This document shows positions 24,307 to 33,007 of a stretch of 36,617 nt of DNA, in pieces. The translations under genes and the position numbers were made by a program. The notes under the pieces were generated by a model. It had not been told where the DNA came from. It searched no databases and saw nothing but the letters and a program-made list of their open reading frames with translations. Source of the stretch: Verrucomicrobia bacterium 12-59-8. GTDB taxonomy: Bacteria; Verrucomicrobiota; Verrucomicrobiae; Verrucomicrobiales; Verrucomicrobiaceae. The stretch is taken from the NCBI GenBank assembly GCA_002279765.1, contig NCCR01000101.1, positions 1 to 36,617 on the forward strand, given 5' to 3'. Position 1 is the stretch's first letter. Every line of letters starts with the position of its first letter.

Positions 24307-25559
24307 AGACGATCACGCTTGCCACGAGTGACACGCTGCAGCTGCCCCTCCGGCAACCTGTGCGTGCTGTCGTGACGGAGTGGTCCAAGCCTGCACCCGC
24401 ACTAGACCGGCGCCCGGTGGTGCTGCACTTTGCCTACAGCATTGGCGGCGGCGGCGCGGAGGCGATGCTCATGAACCTGGCTGAAACGCTCGATTCGGCG
24501 CAGTTCCGCACGGTCGTTGTAGCCATGAATGCCAAGCCTTGGACGCATCAGCTCAAGCGGCTGCATGAGGCGGGGGTGGATGTGCATGACCTCGAAAGCA
24601 CGACCTACCTCAATCCGCGCACCCTCGCGCGACTGCATGCCGTGCTGCGTGCCGAGCGACCTGACATCGTGCAGACGTGGACGCATCACGCCGATCTCAT
24701 AGGAGGCTGGGTTGCATGGCTCGCCGGTGTGCGCAACGTTGTCTGGAGCATTCACTGCCGCGAAATCCATCGCAACCCCGGAGACAGCGACGGCAAGATG
24801 GCGTTCTTCCGTCGTGCGCTGGGGTTCAGCTCACGATTTATCCCGCAGCGCATCATCTCCTGCTCAGCAGCCGCCATTGAAGATCACGAGGCCATCGGTT
24901 ATCCGCGTGACAAAATGCGCTGGATTCCCAATGGCATCAACGCTGAGCGCTTTGTGCCTGACGTGGACGCCGGACTCGACACACGGGCTGAATTGAAGCT
25001 GCCGGCGAACGCCCCGGTGATCGGCTATGTGGGGCGCTTGCATGAGATGAAGGATTTGGCGACGTTTCTGCGCGCAGCGGCCCTGCTGCAGACACGGGTG
25101 CCCAAGGCGCACTTTGTCTTCTGCGGCGGGGTTGAAGTCCAATTGGGCGAAGTGGAGCGTGAGCTGCTGGCACAACTGCCGCAGCGCCAGCAGGTGAGGT
25201 TTGATTCGTTCCGTGCCGATCCGTGGCGTTTGTATCCGGCGTTGAGCGTGTTCTCGCTTTCATCACGCACCGAAGCGTGTCCAATGACCGTCATTGAGGC
25301 GATGTCCTGCGGTGTGCCGTGTGTCACCACGGATGTGGGTGATTGTGGCCGCCTGCTTGAGGGTATCGGTCAGGTCGTGCCAATGCGTGATCCAGTGGCG
25401 CTGGCCAACGCCTGGGAGCAGGCATTGCAACTCGGAGCTACCGCGCGTGAAGAAATCGCCCGGCAGTCACGCCAGCGGGTGCTTGATCGGTTCACCATCG
25501 CCCATGCCGCTGGGCAGTATGCTGAAACCTATGCAGAACTCGTGGAGGTGAAGTCATGA
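24303..25559 (+). CDS. Glycosyltransferase family 4
   Basis: A 418-residue GT-B protein. The N-terminal domain has FAYSIGGGGAEAMLMNLAE, the glycine-rich acceptor loop of GT4 enzymes. The C-terminal domain has VIGYVGRLHEMKDLATFLRAA and EACPMTVIEAMSCGVPCVTTDVGD, the E-x7-E nucleotide-sugar-binding pattern. It should move a sugar from a nucleotide donor to a lipid-linked or growing chain at the cytoplasmic face of the membrane. The sugar is not predictable. It overlaps both the gene before and the gene after by four bases, so the three are tightly coupled. Confidence 0.92.
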   Translation: MKTITLATSDTLQLPLRQPVRAVVTEWSKPAPALDRRPVVLHFAYSIGGGGAEAMLMNLAETLDSAQFRTVVVAMNAKPWTHQLKRLHEAGVDVHDLESTTYLNPRTLARLHAVLRAERPDIVQTWTHHADLIGGWVAWLAGVRNVVWSIHCREIHRNPGDSDGKMAFFRRALGFSSRFIPQRIISCSAAAIEDHEAIGYPRDKMRWIPNGINAERFVPDVDAGLDTRAELKLPANAPVIGYVGRLHEMKDLATFLRAAALLQTRVPKAHFVFCGGVEVQLGEVERELLAQLPQRQQVRFDSFRADPWRLYPALSVFSLSSRTEACPMTVIEAMSCGVPCVTTDVGDCGRLLEGIGQVVPMRDPVALANAWEQALQLGATAREEIARQSRQRVLDRFTIAHAAGQYAETYAELVEVKS

Positions 25560-27304
25560 AGGCGCTGCTGCTTCTGGTGGTGACCACCGTGGCTGCCGCT
25601 CAGCCGGTGGCTGTGTCGTTTTGCGATGGCATGACCCGCATTTCCCGTGACGGTGCAGCGCCCAAGGCGGTCACGCACACTCTGCACGCCGCGCGCGGCG
25701 AGTGGGAGCCGCTGCAGGTCATCGTCACCGCCACGCCGGAACAGCTCAAAACCATCCAGGTGGAAGCGACCGGGATCGCCAAGCATGATTCCGATGCCTT
25801 GCTGCCAGTCCCAAAGGTGCTGCGTGAGCACTATGTGAGCGTCTCTAAATCCACGCCGATGGCACCGCTGCCGCCGGGCGATTATCCAGATGCGCTGGTG
25901 CCGCTCGACATGCCTGCGCAGGAACTCAGTGGCACTGAGGTGGTGAATCAACCTTACTGGGTGGATGTCTTTGTGCCTTACACGTCTGCTCCGGGGGCCT
26001 ATACCGGCGAGGTGCGATTCCAGTTTGCCGACGGAACGAAGGCCACTGCCAGCTATACACTCAAAGTGTGGGACTTTGACCTGCCCGTCGTGCCGAATCT
26101 GCGCACCTCGATCATGACCACCGTGCGTCACGTTGCCCAGGTGCATGGTCTGGAGTATCATGACAACGCACCCTCGCTGGCGCACGCGGGTTTGCTCAAT
26201 GAGTATTACGATCTGCTCGCCGAGCATCGTCTCAGCGTGGATCAAATCTACGGCAGCTACCCCGAGGCCAGCACTGGCAGGCTGGATGAGGACAAAGTCG
26301 AGCGGGCGCTGAGAAAGCACCTGCTGCACCGCCATTGCAGCACCATCGGCCTGCCAATCTGGCCGCAGTGGCCGTTCAAAGATCCGCTGGGTAAGGACCG
26401 CGAGGCGGCGATGAGCTATGTCGCGCAATGGATGAAGCTGCTGGCCAAAATCCGCTGCGAATCACGCGGCTACGTTATCATGGGAGATCTCGATGAGCCA
26501 AACGACGCTGCGGCCTACGCCACCGTGCGCCGCTGGGGCGAGTTCTTCAACGAGGTGGAAAAAAAGCATGGAGTGCGTGTGCCGCTGCACGTGACCGAGC
26601 AGCCGACGCCCGAAAAGGCAGCGTGGGGTTCTCTTGTCGGTGCGGTGGACATCTGGGTGCCGCATTTCAGCGAAGTGTGGAAGGACATGGAGTGGGCCGG
26701 TGGCAAGCACGACATCGCCCTGCGCCGTCAGGCCGGCGAGGAAGTCTGGGCCTATGCCGCGCTCGTGCAGATGTCGGCTGCCTGGGAAGAGCAGCATGGC
26801 AGGCCCAAGCAGCTCACCAGCAGCTTTCCTCCAGTGTGGGCGCTCGACTATCCGCCGATGGCGCACCGCATCGTCGGCTGGTTATTTCCCAAGTACGGCA
26901 TCACCGGCTTTGATTACTGGGACACGATCTTTGCCGCTGAAGGTGTCGATGTCTGGCAGGATGCTGGCACGTTTAAAACGCCCGATGGCGCGACCTACAA
27001 TAGCGATGGCTCCTATATTTATCCTGCCACTGAGAAACGTCAGGGCCGCAATGCCCCGGTGGCGTCCATGCGTCTGAAATGGCTGCGTGAGACAGCGGAG
27101 GACTACGAGTACCTGATGCTGGCGCGTCAACTGGGCCACGAAGATGAGGCCCGGCGTCTCACCGCCAGATTTGCCCGTGGCTTTGGCGACTGGGATGACA
27201 ACACCGGAGCGCTGCTGGATGCGCGCCAGCTGCTGGGTGCGTTGATTGAATCCGCACACCATCGCAAACAAACAGTGCTGCTGCAGGAAGGAGATGCACG
27301 GTGA
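25556..27304 (+). CDS. Secreted GH123-like (DUF4091) glycoside hydrolase
   Basis: A 582-residue protein with a short signal peptide (MKALLLLVVTTVAAAQ). An N-terminal beta-sandwich (about 20-175) is followed by a DUF4091/GH123 barrel. The catalytic pair is Asp313-Glu314 in MGDLDEPND, matching the adjacent Asp-Glu of GH123 beta-N-acetylgalactosaminidases, which use substrate-assisted catalysis with the acetamido group. A GGAGG seven bases before the ATG supports the start. Its place in a polymer cluster with a deacetylase suggests trimming or length control of an N-acetylhexosamine-containing exopolysaccharide outside the cytoplasm. The start overlaps the GT4 stop (ATGA). Confidence 0.85.
   Translation: MKALLLLVVTTVAAAQPVAVSFCDGMTRISRDGAAPKAVTHTLHAARGEWEPLQVIVTATPEQLKTIQVEATGIAKHDSDALLPVPKVLREHYVSVSKSTPMAPLPPGDYPDALVPLDMPAQELSGTEVVNQPYWVDVFVPYTSAPGAYTGEVRFQFADGTKATASYTLKVWDFDLPVVPNLRTSIMTTVRHVAQVHGLEYHDNAPSLAHAGLLNEYYDLLAEHRLSVDQIYGSYPEASTGRLDEDKVERALRKHLLHRHCSTIGLPIWPQWPFKDPLGKDREAAMSYVAQWMKLLAKIRCESRGYVIMGDLDEPNDAAAYATVRRWGEFFNEVEKKHGVRVPLHVTEQPTPEKAAWGSLVGAVDIWVPHFSEVWKDMEWAGGKHDIALRRQAGEEVWAYAALVQMSAAWEEQHGRPKQLTSSFPPVWALDYPPMAHRIVGWLFPKYGITGFDYWDTIFAAEGVDVWQDAGTFKTPDGATYNSDGSYIYPATEKRQGRNAPVASMRLKWLRETAEDYEYLMLARQLGHEDEARRLTARFARGFGDWDDNTGALLDARQLLGALIESAHHRKQTVLLQEGDAR
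27288..27293 (+). promoter_or_regulatory. Shine-Dalgarno site supporting a GTG start
   Basis: AAGGAG lies seven bases before the GTG at 27301, inside the end of the GH123-like gene, and supports that unusual start for the acyltransferase. Confidence 0.8.
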
Positions 27305-28533
27305 CCACGGTGCTGCTGAGTGCCAATATGTGCGGTGCTGCGGCCAATGCCGTTGCGGCAGCGCGTCGTGGCGAGCTCGCGCTCGACATCGTGCGCGATG
27401 AGGCTGGATTCCATGCGCTGCAGCCGTTCTGGGACACGCTGGTCGATCAAATGGCCACGCGTTCGCCGTTCCTGCGCTGGGACTGGCTGAGTCTGTGGTG
27501 GGAGGAGTGCCGAAATGAGGCACGGCTGGTTATCGGTGTGCTGCGTGATGCCGAAGGCGTTCCGCATGCCATCGCTCCGCTCATGCTCGCCTCTGAGACG
27601 GTGCATGCGCGCAAGCATCTCGTGACCTTGAGCTTCCTGGCAGGTTTTGGCGAGGCGCATGGCGAGCGGCTGGACCTCATCGTACCCGCCGGCCAAGAGG
27701 ATGAACTGACGCCGAAGCTTTGCCACGTGTTCAAGCTGCTGCGGCATGAATGCGACAACGTCCGGCTCAATCATCTGCCGGAAGAATCTCCCAATACGCC
27801 CCATCTCCTCGCGGTGCTGAAAGAGGTGTACAGCCGCGCCAGCGTGCTGAACCGCCAGGCCAGCCGGTTCATTCACCTGCCTGCATCATGGGAAGAATAC
27901 GAGGCACGCCACAACTCCAAATGGCGCAATGTGCTGCGCCGCCGCCGCAGGGCGTTCACAGCGGAGCATGCAGGCTCTGCCACGCTTGCGGGTGAACGCA
28001 TGTCCGTTCCTGAAGCGATGAAGGAGATCCGCGTGCTGCATGCCATGCAGTGGCCGACGGGAGTCAGTAGCTTCACCACGGACTCCTCCTGGCGTTTTCA
28101 CCAGCGTCTGGCGGAACGCTGGATGCCACAGCAGCGCACCTGGATGCCTATACTCGAAGCTGACGGGAAAGTGATGGCTGCTCTGTACGGCTTCGTGGAG
28201 CGCGAGCAATTTTTCCAGTATCAGACGGGCTGGGAGCAGGCCCTTTGCAAGATTTCTCCTGGCAAACTGGTCATGCGCTGGGCCATCGACTGCTGTATTC
28301 AGCGCGGACTGCAGGTGTACGACATGCTGCCCAGCGATTACGAATACAAACGGCATTGGTGTGATGGCGTGCGCTGGCTGCTCGACCTCGAAGCTTTCAA
28401 CCCGGCAAGCTGGCGCGCCACCGCCTTCCACTCCCTGCGTACTCTGCGCCGCTGGCTTCCCCGCAGCAGGGATGTAGAAGTCTTCAACGAATTGCAGGAG
28501 GAGCATGAACCGGCCCTCTGCTCCGCCGCTTAA
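27301..28533 (+). CDS. CelD/FemAB-type GNAT acyltransferase
   Basis: A 410-residue protein with a GTG start supported by a good Shine-Dalgarno site and a four-base overlap with the previous stop. Residues about 180-350 fit the BioF2-like/CelD GNAT domain (Acetyltransf_6): HNSKWRNVLRRRRRAF, a WMPILEADGKVMAALYGF strand pair, and YDMLPSDYEYKRHW near the end. Members occur in many exopolysaccharide loci and are related to FemAB enzymes, which use aminoacyl-tRNA. The role is usually acylation of sugars. Its presence beside an amino-acid-activating cluster makes aminoacyl transfer from carrier protein or tRNA to a sugar amine a possible role. That is inference only. Confidence 0.85.
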   Translation: MTTVLLSANMCGAAANAVAAARRGELALDIVRDEAGFHALQPFWDTLVDQMATRSPFLRWDWLSLWWEECRNEARLVIGVLRDAEGVPHAIAPLMLASETVHARKHLVTLSFLAGFGEAHGERLDLIVPAGQEDELTPKLCHVFKLLRHECDNVRLNHLPEESPNTPHLLAVLKEVYSRASVLNRQASRFIHLPASWEEYEARHNSKWRNVLRRRRRAFTAEHAGSATLAGERMSVPEAMKEIRVLHAMQWPTGVSSFTTDSSWRFHQRLAERWMPQQRTWMPILEADGKVMAALYGFVEREQFFQYQTGWEQALCKISPGKLVMRWAIDCCIQRGLQVYDMLPSDYEYKRHWCDGVRWLLDLEAFNPASWRATAFHSLRTLRRWLPRSRDVEVFNELQEEHEPALCSAA

Positions 28534-28542
28534 TTCATCCAT

Positions 28543-31017
28543 ATGGCCATTTCCTACAGCATTCAGCCCTCGAACGCCGCGCCTCAGGACGGCTTTGGAG
28601 CGATGCTTGCACTCGCGCCAGCACGTGGTCTGGCGCCATTGGCTCCGTCCATGACCGTGCCGGCTCATCCGGGCATGTCGCCGGTGTTTGATCCGCGCGC
28701 TTTCCTGCCGCCGATCAATCCGCAGGACTTTGAGGTGCAGTCGCTCATCAGTCTGGTCGATGTCATCGGCTACATCCGCAAGCGCTGGCTGCGGGGTGCC
28801 GTGCTGGGCCTCATGCTCGCGGCATTCACGTTTTACTTCCTTGGCATGGGGGTGAAGATCTACGAGGCGGAGTCGCAGCTGCTGCTGCGTATCCAGGATG
28901 CCAATCCGTTCAACTTTGACGGCGTGGCCTCCCGAGGCCCTTCGGAACTGAGTGCGGCGCAGTTGATCAACAACCACCGTGCGGAGCTGCTCTCCGGGCG
29001 CTTTTTGAGTCATTTCTATGATCACTTTCCAGCGCAGGAGCGGGATGCGTTGCTGGACCGTGAGGCGCACTCGCTGAGCCGCAAGGACGAGCTGATGAGG
29101 CTGCTGGGGCTCTACAAACCCGGCAAGCTCGGCGATCCGCGTGAACGGTTCATCAATTTGATGATCGCCAATGCGCGAGTGGAGCCGCTCAAGGAATCCC
29201 ATGTGCTGCGGGTGCAAATTCGTGACCGTGATCCGAAAATTGCCGCTGACTTGGCCAACCGGTTTGTCGAAGAGTACACCCATTACGTGGCGGAGCAGGA
29301 GGGCCAGCTCAGCGCCGATGCGTCCACTTTCCTCGAAACAAAATCGGAGGAGCTCTTGAAGCGCCTGCGTGAGTCGGAGCAGAAACTCGCGGAATATCGT
29401 AAGAAGGAGGGACTCATGGAGGACTCCGAATCCAAGGATGTCTCCAACGAAAAGGTGCGCCAGCTCAACTCGGCGATCACGGAGGCCGATTTGAAGCTCA
29501 CCAGGGCCAAAAGTGACCTTAATGATCTCTCAGCCGCACAGAAGGCCGGTCGTGATCTTACGGATCTCCGGCTCTTTGCAGACAACGCCGATGTGAGCTT
29601 TATCCGCAAGCAGTTGGATGCGAAGATCGCCGAACGTGCGCCGCTGGAAGCCACCTGCGGGCGCAAACATCCGCGCATGATTGGGCTGGCGAATGAAATC
29701 GAATCTCTGAGAGGTGCTCTGGACCGTGCGGTCAGCTCAGTCGTCGGCATGATCCAGGCGGAAGTGGAGTCCCAGGAGCGGCAGATTGCCGACTACCGCC
29801 GACAGCTGGAAGATGCGCGTGAAGTGGCGCTGGACATCAACGGCAAAACTGTTCAGCAGAGCCTGCTGCGTGACCAGGTGCATATGGACCGTGATCTTTA
29901 TGAAAAAATAGAGATGCGTCGCAGCCAGGCCGCGCTCACCGGCCAGTTCCGTGACAGCGGCCTGCTGCGTGTCTCGGATATGGCGATGGTGCCGGAGAAA
30001 CCCGTGAAACCGAGCAAGCCCATCGCTGCATTGGCGGCTGTCCTTCTGTTTGGTCTATCCTTGATCGGTCTGCCGGTGGGTTGGGGCATTTTCGACGATC
30101 ATGTGCGGAAACTTTTCAGTCCCAAGGCTGAAAGTCCGGTGATGCGGGATCTGACGCAGCATACCGCCTATGGCTACGGCTATCCGGTGCAGCAGCCAGC
30201 CCAGCCCACACCGGTTGCTTCGCCCTTTGCCATCGCCACACCCGCGCCACCAGCCCTGCCTACCATGGACAGGCCACCGCCGGTGATGAAGCGCCCACCG
30301 CCAATGCAGCCGCAAACACGCCCGCTGCCGGTGATCAAGCCTGCCGATTCTGAAACCACCATTCTGGCACGTCTGCCCTATGTGAAGGGCTCCACCCCGG
30401 AGGCGATGCTTTCAGAACTGCTAAAACCGGAACCTGTCGGTGCTTCAAGCGCGCTGCATCAGCTCACTAGTACGCTCGAAAAGCAGGCGATGAACCGCAG
30501 CAGCACAGCCGGTGTGATCCTCATCACCAGTGCGGGAACGGGCGAAGGCAAAACGCTGGTATCCGCCACGCTGGCCGCAGCGTTCTGCCACCAAGGTCGT
30601 CGTGTGTTCATGATGGAGTGCAATCCGTCATCACCCACGCTCCACCAATGGTTCCCACGGGCGGTGCAGGGATGCGGTGTCTATGCCCACGACCTCGAAG
30701 CGCTGCGCTATGGTCACAGCAATCTCTTCCTGCTGCCGGGCTGTGACCTGCCTGCGCACGCCACCAATGAGCTGCTGGATGGCTACCGCAGCTGGATCGA
30801 GCGTGCGAAGACGGAGGTGGACTGGATCATTCTTGATGCCTCACCGCTGCTGAAGAGCTTTGCCAACGTCGCTCCGCTGGCCCCGCTCGCGACCGATGTG
30901 CTCATCGTCAACAACCCCGCCAAAACCACGCCTGCCCAGTTGCGTGCCGCTCTGGCGCTGCTGCAGCCGATGATGTCGTCGAGTGCGCTGCGCGGACTGG
31001 TGGTGAACGGCGGGTGA
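28543..31017 (+). CDS. Wzc-like chain-length/co-polymerase protein without tyrosine tail
   Basis: An 824-residue protein with a Wzz domain, membrane segments at about 84-103 and 494-516, and a long periplasmic coiled coil (about 250-465). A Pro-rich cytoplasmic linker (550-600) leads to a CpsD/CapB-type P-loop domain. Walker A is SAGTGEGKT (663-671) and Walker B is WIILDASP (761-768). The place of Walker A' reads VFMMECNPSSP, without the usual acidic pair of BY-kinases. The protein ends at VVNGG, where the fold of such kinases ends, without a tyrosine cluster. It is thus likely to control chain length and assembly but not to autophosphorylate in the standard way. It is the last gene of the cluster, ten bases after the acyltransferase. 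Confidence 0.88.
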   Translation: MAISYSIQPSNAAPQDGFGAMLALAPARGLAPLAPSMTVPAHPGMSPVFDPRAFLPPINPQDFEVQSLISLVDVIGYIRKRWLRGAVLGLMLAAFTFYFLGMGVKIYEAESQLLLRIQDANPFNFDGVASRGPSELSAAQLINNHRAELLSGRFLSHFYDHFPAQERDALLDREAHSLSRKDELMRLLGLYKPGKLGDPRERFINLMIANARVEPLKESHVLRVQIRDRDPKIAADLANRFVEEYTHYVAEQEGQLSADASTFLETKSEELLKRLRESEQKLAEYRKKEGLMEDSESKDVSNEKVRQLNSAITEADLKLTRAKSDLNDLSAAQKAGRDLTDLRLFADNADVSFIRKQLDAKIAERAPLEATCGRKHPRMIGLANEIESLRGALDRAVSSVVGMIQAEVESQERQIADYRRQLEDAREVALDINGKTVQQSLLRDQVHMDRDLYEKIEMRRSQAALTGQFRDSGLLRVSDMAMVPEKPVKPSKPIAALAAVLLFGLSLIGLPVGWGIFDDHVRKLFSPKAESPVMRDLTQHTAYGYGYPVQQPAQPTPVASPFAIATPAPPALPTMDRPPPVMKRPPPMQPQTRPLPVIKPADSETTILARLPYVKGSTPEAMLSELLKPEPVGASSALHQLTSTLEKQAMNRSSTAGVILITSAGTGEGKTLVSATLAAAFCHQGRRVFMMECNPSSPTLHQWFPRAVQGCGVYAHDLEALRYGHSNLFLLPGCDLPAHATNELLDGYRSWIERAKTEVDWIILDASPLLKSFANVAPLAPLATDVLIVNNPAKTTPAQLRAALALLQPMMSSSALRGLVVNGG

Positions 31018-31024
31018 TGGTCCT

Positions 31025-31486
31025 TCAATGCTTTTGCTGCTGCCGCAAAGCGTCAATGAGCGCTGCGGGGTTGCTCACACTAAGCATGACGGAGTAGCCT
31101 TCCGTTGTCGGAATGCGTGCCACATGGGCGGGATCGGTGACGAAGAGGAGCCCTTTTTCGCCATTACGGAGTTTGAACCAGCCGGAGGCGTAACCGGGCA
31201 GCGCTGTTCCCATCGTGCGCCATTTCGGCTGATGCTCTTGGTCGGTGTTGAGGTTGGTGACGACCGCCTCGTCGAGTTTGAGCGACTTGAGCGGGACCAT
31301 CCGACCGTAGAGATCGCCTTGAAGTCGCAGGCCATCATTTGAAACCGTGAAACGTGCATGCTGCATGGACCACGCCAGCCAGACCATCAGCAGCAGGACA
31401 CCGACGAGGATGAGGCTGATGATGGCAAAGAACCACAGCGATTTACTCGCGGCGGGAATCATGGGAAAGACGGTAGCGGCGTTCAT
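31025..31486 (-). CDS. Membrane-anchored bacterial PH-domain protein
   Basis: A 153-residue protein with one N-terminal membrane segment (about residues 12-38) and a soluble domain, starting FTVSNDGLRLQGDLYGR and running through KSLKLDEAVVTNLN and GYASGWFKLRNGEKGLLFVTD, typical of the bacterial PH domain family PF10882. The ATG at 31486 is chosen because it stands just before the membrane segment; the longer frame up to 31564 overlaps the upstream gene. The start lies 13 bases after the stop of the TOPRIM-like gene on the same strand, so it could be the third gene of that operon. Its role is unknown. It converges on the Wzc-like gene (seven-base gap). Confidence 0.75.
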   Translation of the reverse strand: MNAATVFPMIPAASKSLWFFAIISLILVGVLLLMVWLAWSMQHARFTVSNDGLRLQGDLYGRMVPLKSLKLDEAVVTNLNTDQEHQPKWRTMGTALPGYASGWFKLRNGEKGLLFVTDPAHVARIPTTEGYSVMLSVSNPAALIDALRQQQKH

Positions 31487-31499
31487 AATGACGAATCTA

Positions 31500-31970
31500 T
31501 CAGGCAAGGCGGAGCCACTCCGCGAGCTTGGTGAGGTGGGGGCTGTTGGCGGCCAAACAGGCATTCACGAAACTCTCCAAATGGCTGCGGTGCTTTCTGG
31601 GGTTCTTGTGAAGGTCTTGGTGGCGCTTCGGAAGGTGATGCGTGACGGGAGAAATTCCGATGGCTTGCGCTTGGGCGTAAAGCCACGGCTCGAGGTCTGG
31701 CTGAATCTCGATGAAGTGTTTGCCGCTCTCTGGATGCCGGTAGAGGCACAGACCCAAGTCCAGTCTGGATTCGGCAGCCCTGAACTCCCTCAGGAAAGGT
31801 GGGCAGTCCTGCCCGGGGTCTTGATCGACGAGTGCGATGTCCGTGTTTTTCCGGCTGATTTCCAGCGCATGGGCCACGCGAGATTTGGCATCCGCATGAA
31901 ACCATTGGCTTTTGGAAAACCCCAATGCCCGGACAGTTGCCTCATCGTTGAAGCATTCGAGGAAGATCAT
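31500..31970 (-). CDS. Small TOPRIM-like protein, partner of the ATPase
   Basis: A 156-residue protein. It opens with a strand and acidic residue (MIFLECFNDEATVRALG, Glu5 and Asp9/Glu10) and has a hydrophobic strand ending in ALVDQDPG (Asp49 and Asp51). A glutamate followed by a DxD pair is the metal-binding set of TOPRIM nucleases such as OLD. A conserved-looking IEIQPDLEPWLYAQA segment and a basic helical C-terminus follow. I know similar small proteins only as partners of AAA ATPases. It overlaps the ATPase gene by four bases (ATGA), so the two are coupled. TOPRIM assignment is by motif order, not by alignment. Confidence 0.65.
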   Translation of the reverse strand: MIFLECFNDEATVRALGFSKSQWFHADAKSRVAHALEISRKNTDIALVDQDPGQDCPPFLREFRAAESRLDLGLCLYRHPESGKHFIEIQPDLEPWLYAQAQAIGISPVTHHLPKRHQDLHKNPRKHRSHLESFVNACLAANSPHLTKLAEWLRLA

Positions 31971-32962
31971 GGCAGATCGGGGAGAAAACGGTCGAGGTTG
32001 AAGAAAGCGCTCATGTCCATCTCCATGAGTTCCATCCGCTGGTCTTCGTTCATCGGATAAACCTTGGTTTCAGAGCCTTCCAAGCGGCAAACAGAGACGT
32101 TCAGATCTCTCGCCGGGGTTTTCCCGATGATTGAGGTGAGCATGTATGGACTGTGGGTCGTCAGGAAGAACTGATTTTCCTGCTCGTCCTTGGCGATGCT
32201 CTCGGCGAGAATCTTCGTGTAGGGTGGATACGAGTTCGCTTCGGGTTCATCAAAGGCCAGAATGCACTTGCGGCTCGTTTCCAAGGCCAGCCGATAGAAG
32301 ATCATGCGCCGAAGGGTTTCAGAAGTGGCGGAATACGGGAATGAAACGACTGCCGAGTCCTCCTGACGAGACATCGAAAGATGTCTTTTGCCCACATCGA
32401 CGGACAAACGATAGCGGGAGTCGCAGAAATAGTCTGCTGCGATCTGCCGGGCATTTTTGTCGTTGGCGAGAAGCGAAGCGATATTCGAGCCGAAAGGAGG
32501 GGCTAGGCCGCCGTTGGCCACTTCATCGACAGGGGCATTGGCGTTATAGATAAAGTACTTCACCGTGGGACCTTCAATCCAATAACGCATCGCCTTTGGT
32601 TCCACGTCGAGATTGTCTTTTATGCGCACACGCCCAACATGAACTTCATCTTCAGGCCAAGGGCCGGGTTCGGGAAAGCGTAATACAGCGCCTTCATCGG
32701 TTTTGAATAACTTCGCTTCATCCTTATCCAGGAAAACGCACACCGCGTCTTTGACGCTCTGATCGAAGAAAAGCTCGGAAACATACTCCGCACGACAAAC
32801 TCTTCGAAGCTCTGCATGCACCCCCGGACACCAAAGACCCAACGCCTCCAAAATATTCGTCTTCCCGGCATTTGGCTCGCCGATGAAGACGTTCACCCGG
32901 CGGCAGTCGAGATCGAGTTCGCGGATGGATTTGAAGTTTCGGATGGAGAGCTTGTGGATCAT
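31967..32962 (-). CDS. OLD-like AAA/ABC-type ATPase
   Basis: A 331-residue protein. It starts MIHKLSIRNFKSIRELDLD, the standard opening of SMC/OLD/RecF-like ATPases. Walker A is GEPNAGKT (28-35), Walker B is ILAFDEPEA (234-242), and the His switch is in FLTTHSPYML (His270). The part between is short and has no long coiled coil, so it fits the small AAA_21/AAA_15 class. Such ATPases, paired with a nuclease, are found in phage defence systems (OLD, PARIS, Gabija). GC content is visibly lower in places than in the flanking genes (about 45% in 32701-32760), which fits acquisition by transfer. It is the first gene of the minus-strand set with the TOPRIM-like and PH-domain genes. Confidence 0.87.
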   Translation of the reverse strand: MIHKLSIRNFKSIRELDLDCRRVNVFIGEPNAGKTNILEALGLWCPGVHAELRRVCRAEYVSELFFDQSVKDAVCVFLDKDEAKLFKTDEGAVLRFPEPGPWPEDEVHVGRVRIKDNLDVEPKAMRYWIEGPTVKYFIYNANAPVDEVANGGLAPPFGSNIASLLANDKNARQIAADYFCDSRYRLSVDVGKRHLSMSRQEDSAVVSFPYSATSETLRRMIFYRLALETSRKCILAFDEPEANSYPPYTKILAESIAKDEQENQFFLTTHSPYMLTSIIGKTPARDLNVSVCRLEGSETKVYPMNEDQRMELMEMDMSAFFNLDRFLPDLP

Positions 32963-33007
32963 GGCGGAGCCGCGAGGAGCGGTTGAAGGCGTTGCCGGAA
33001 AGAGTAA

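Noticed and set aside
27886..29283. A 465-codon minus-strand frame
   Set aside because: Antisense to the acyltransferase and Wzc-like genes, both of which have clear family motifs on the plus strand.
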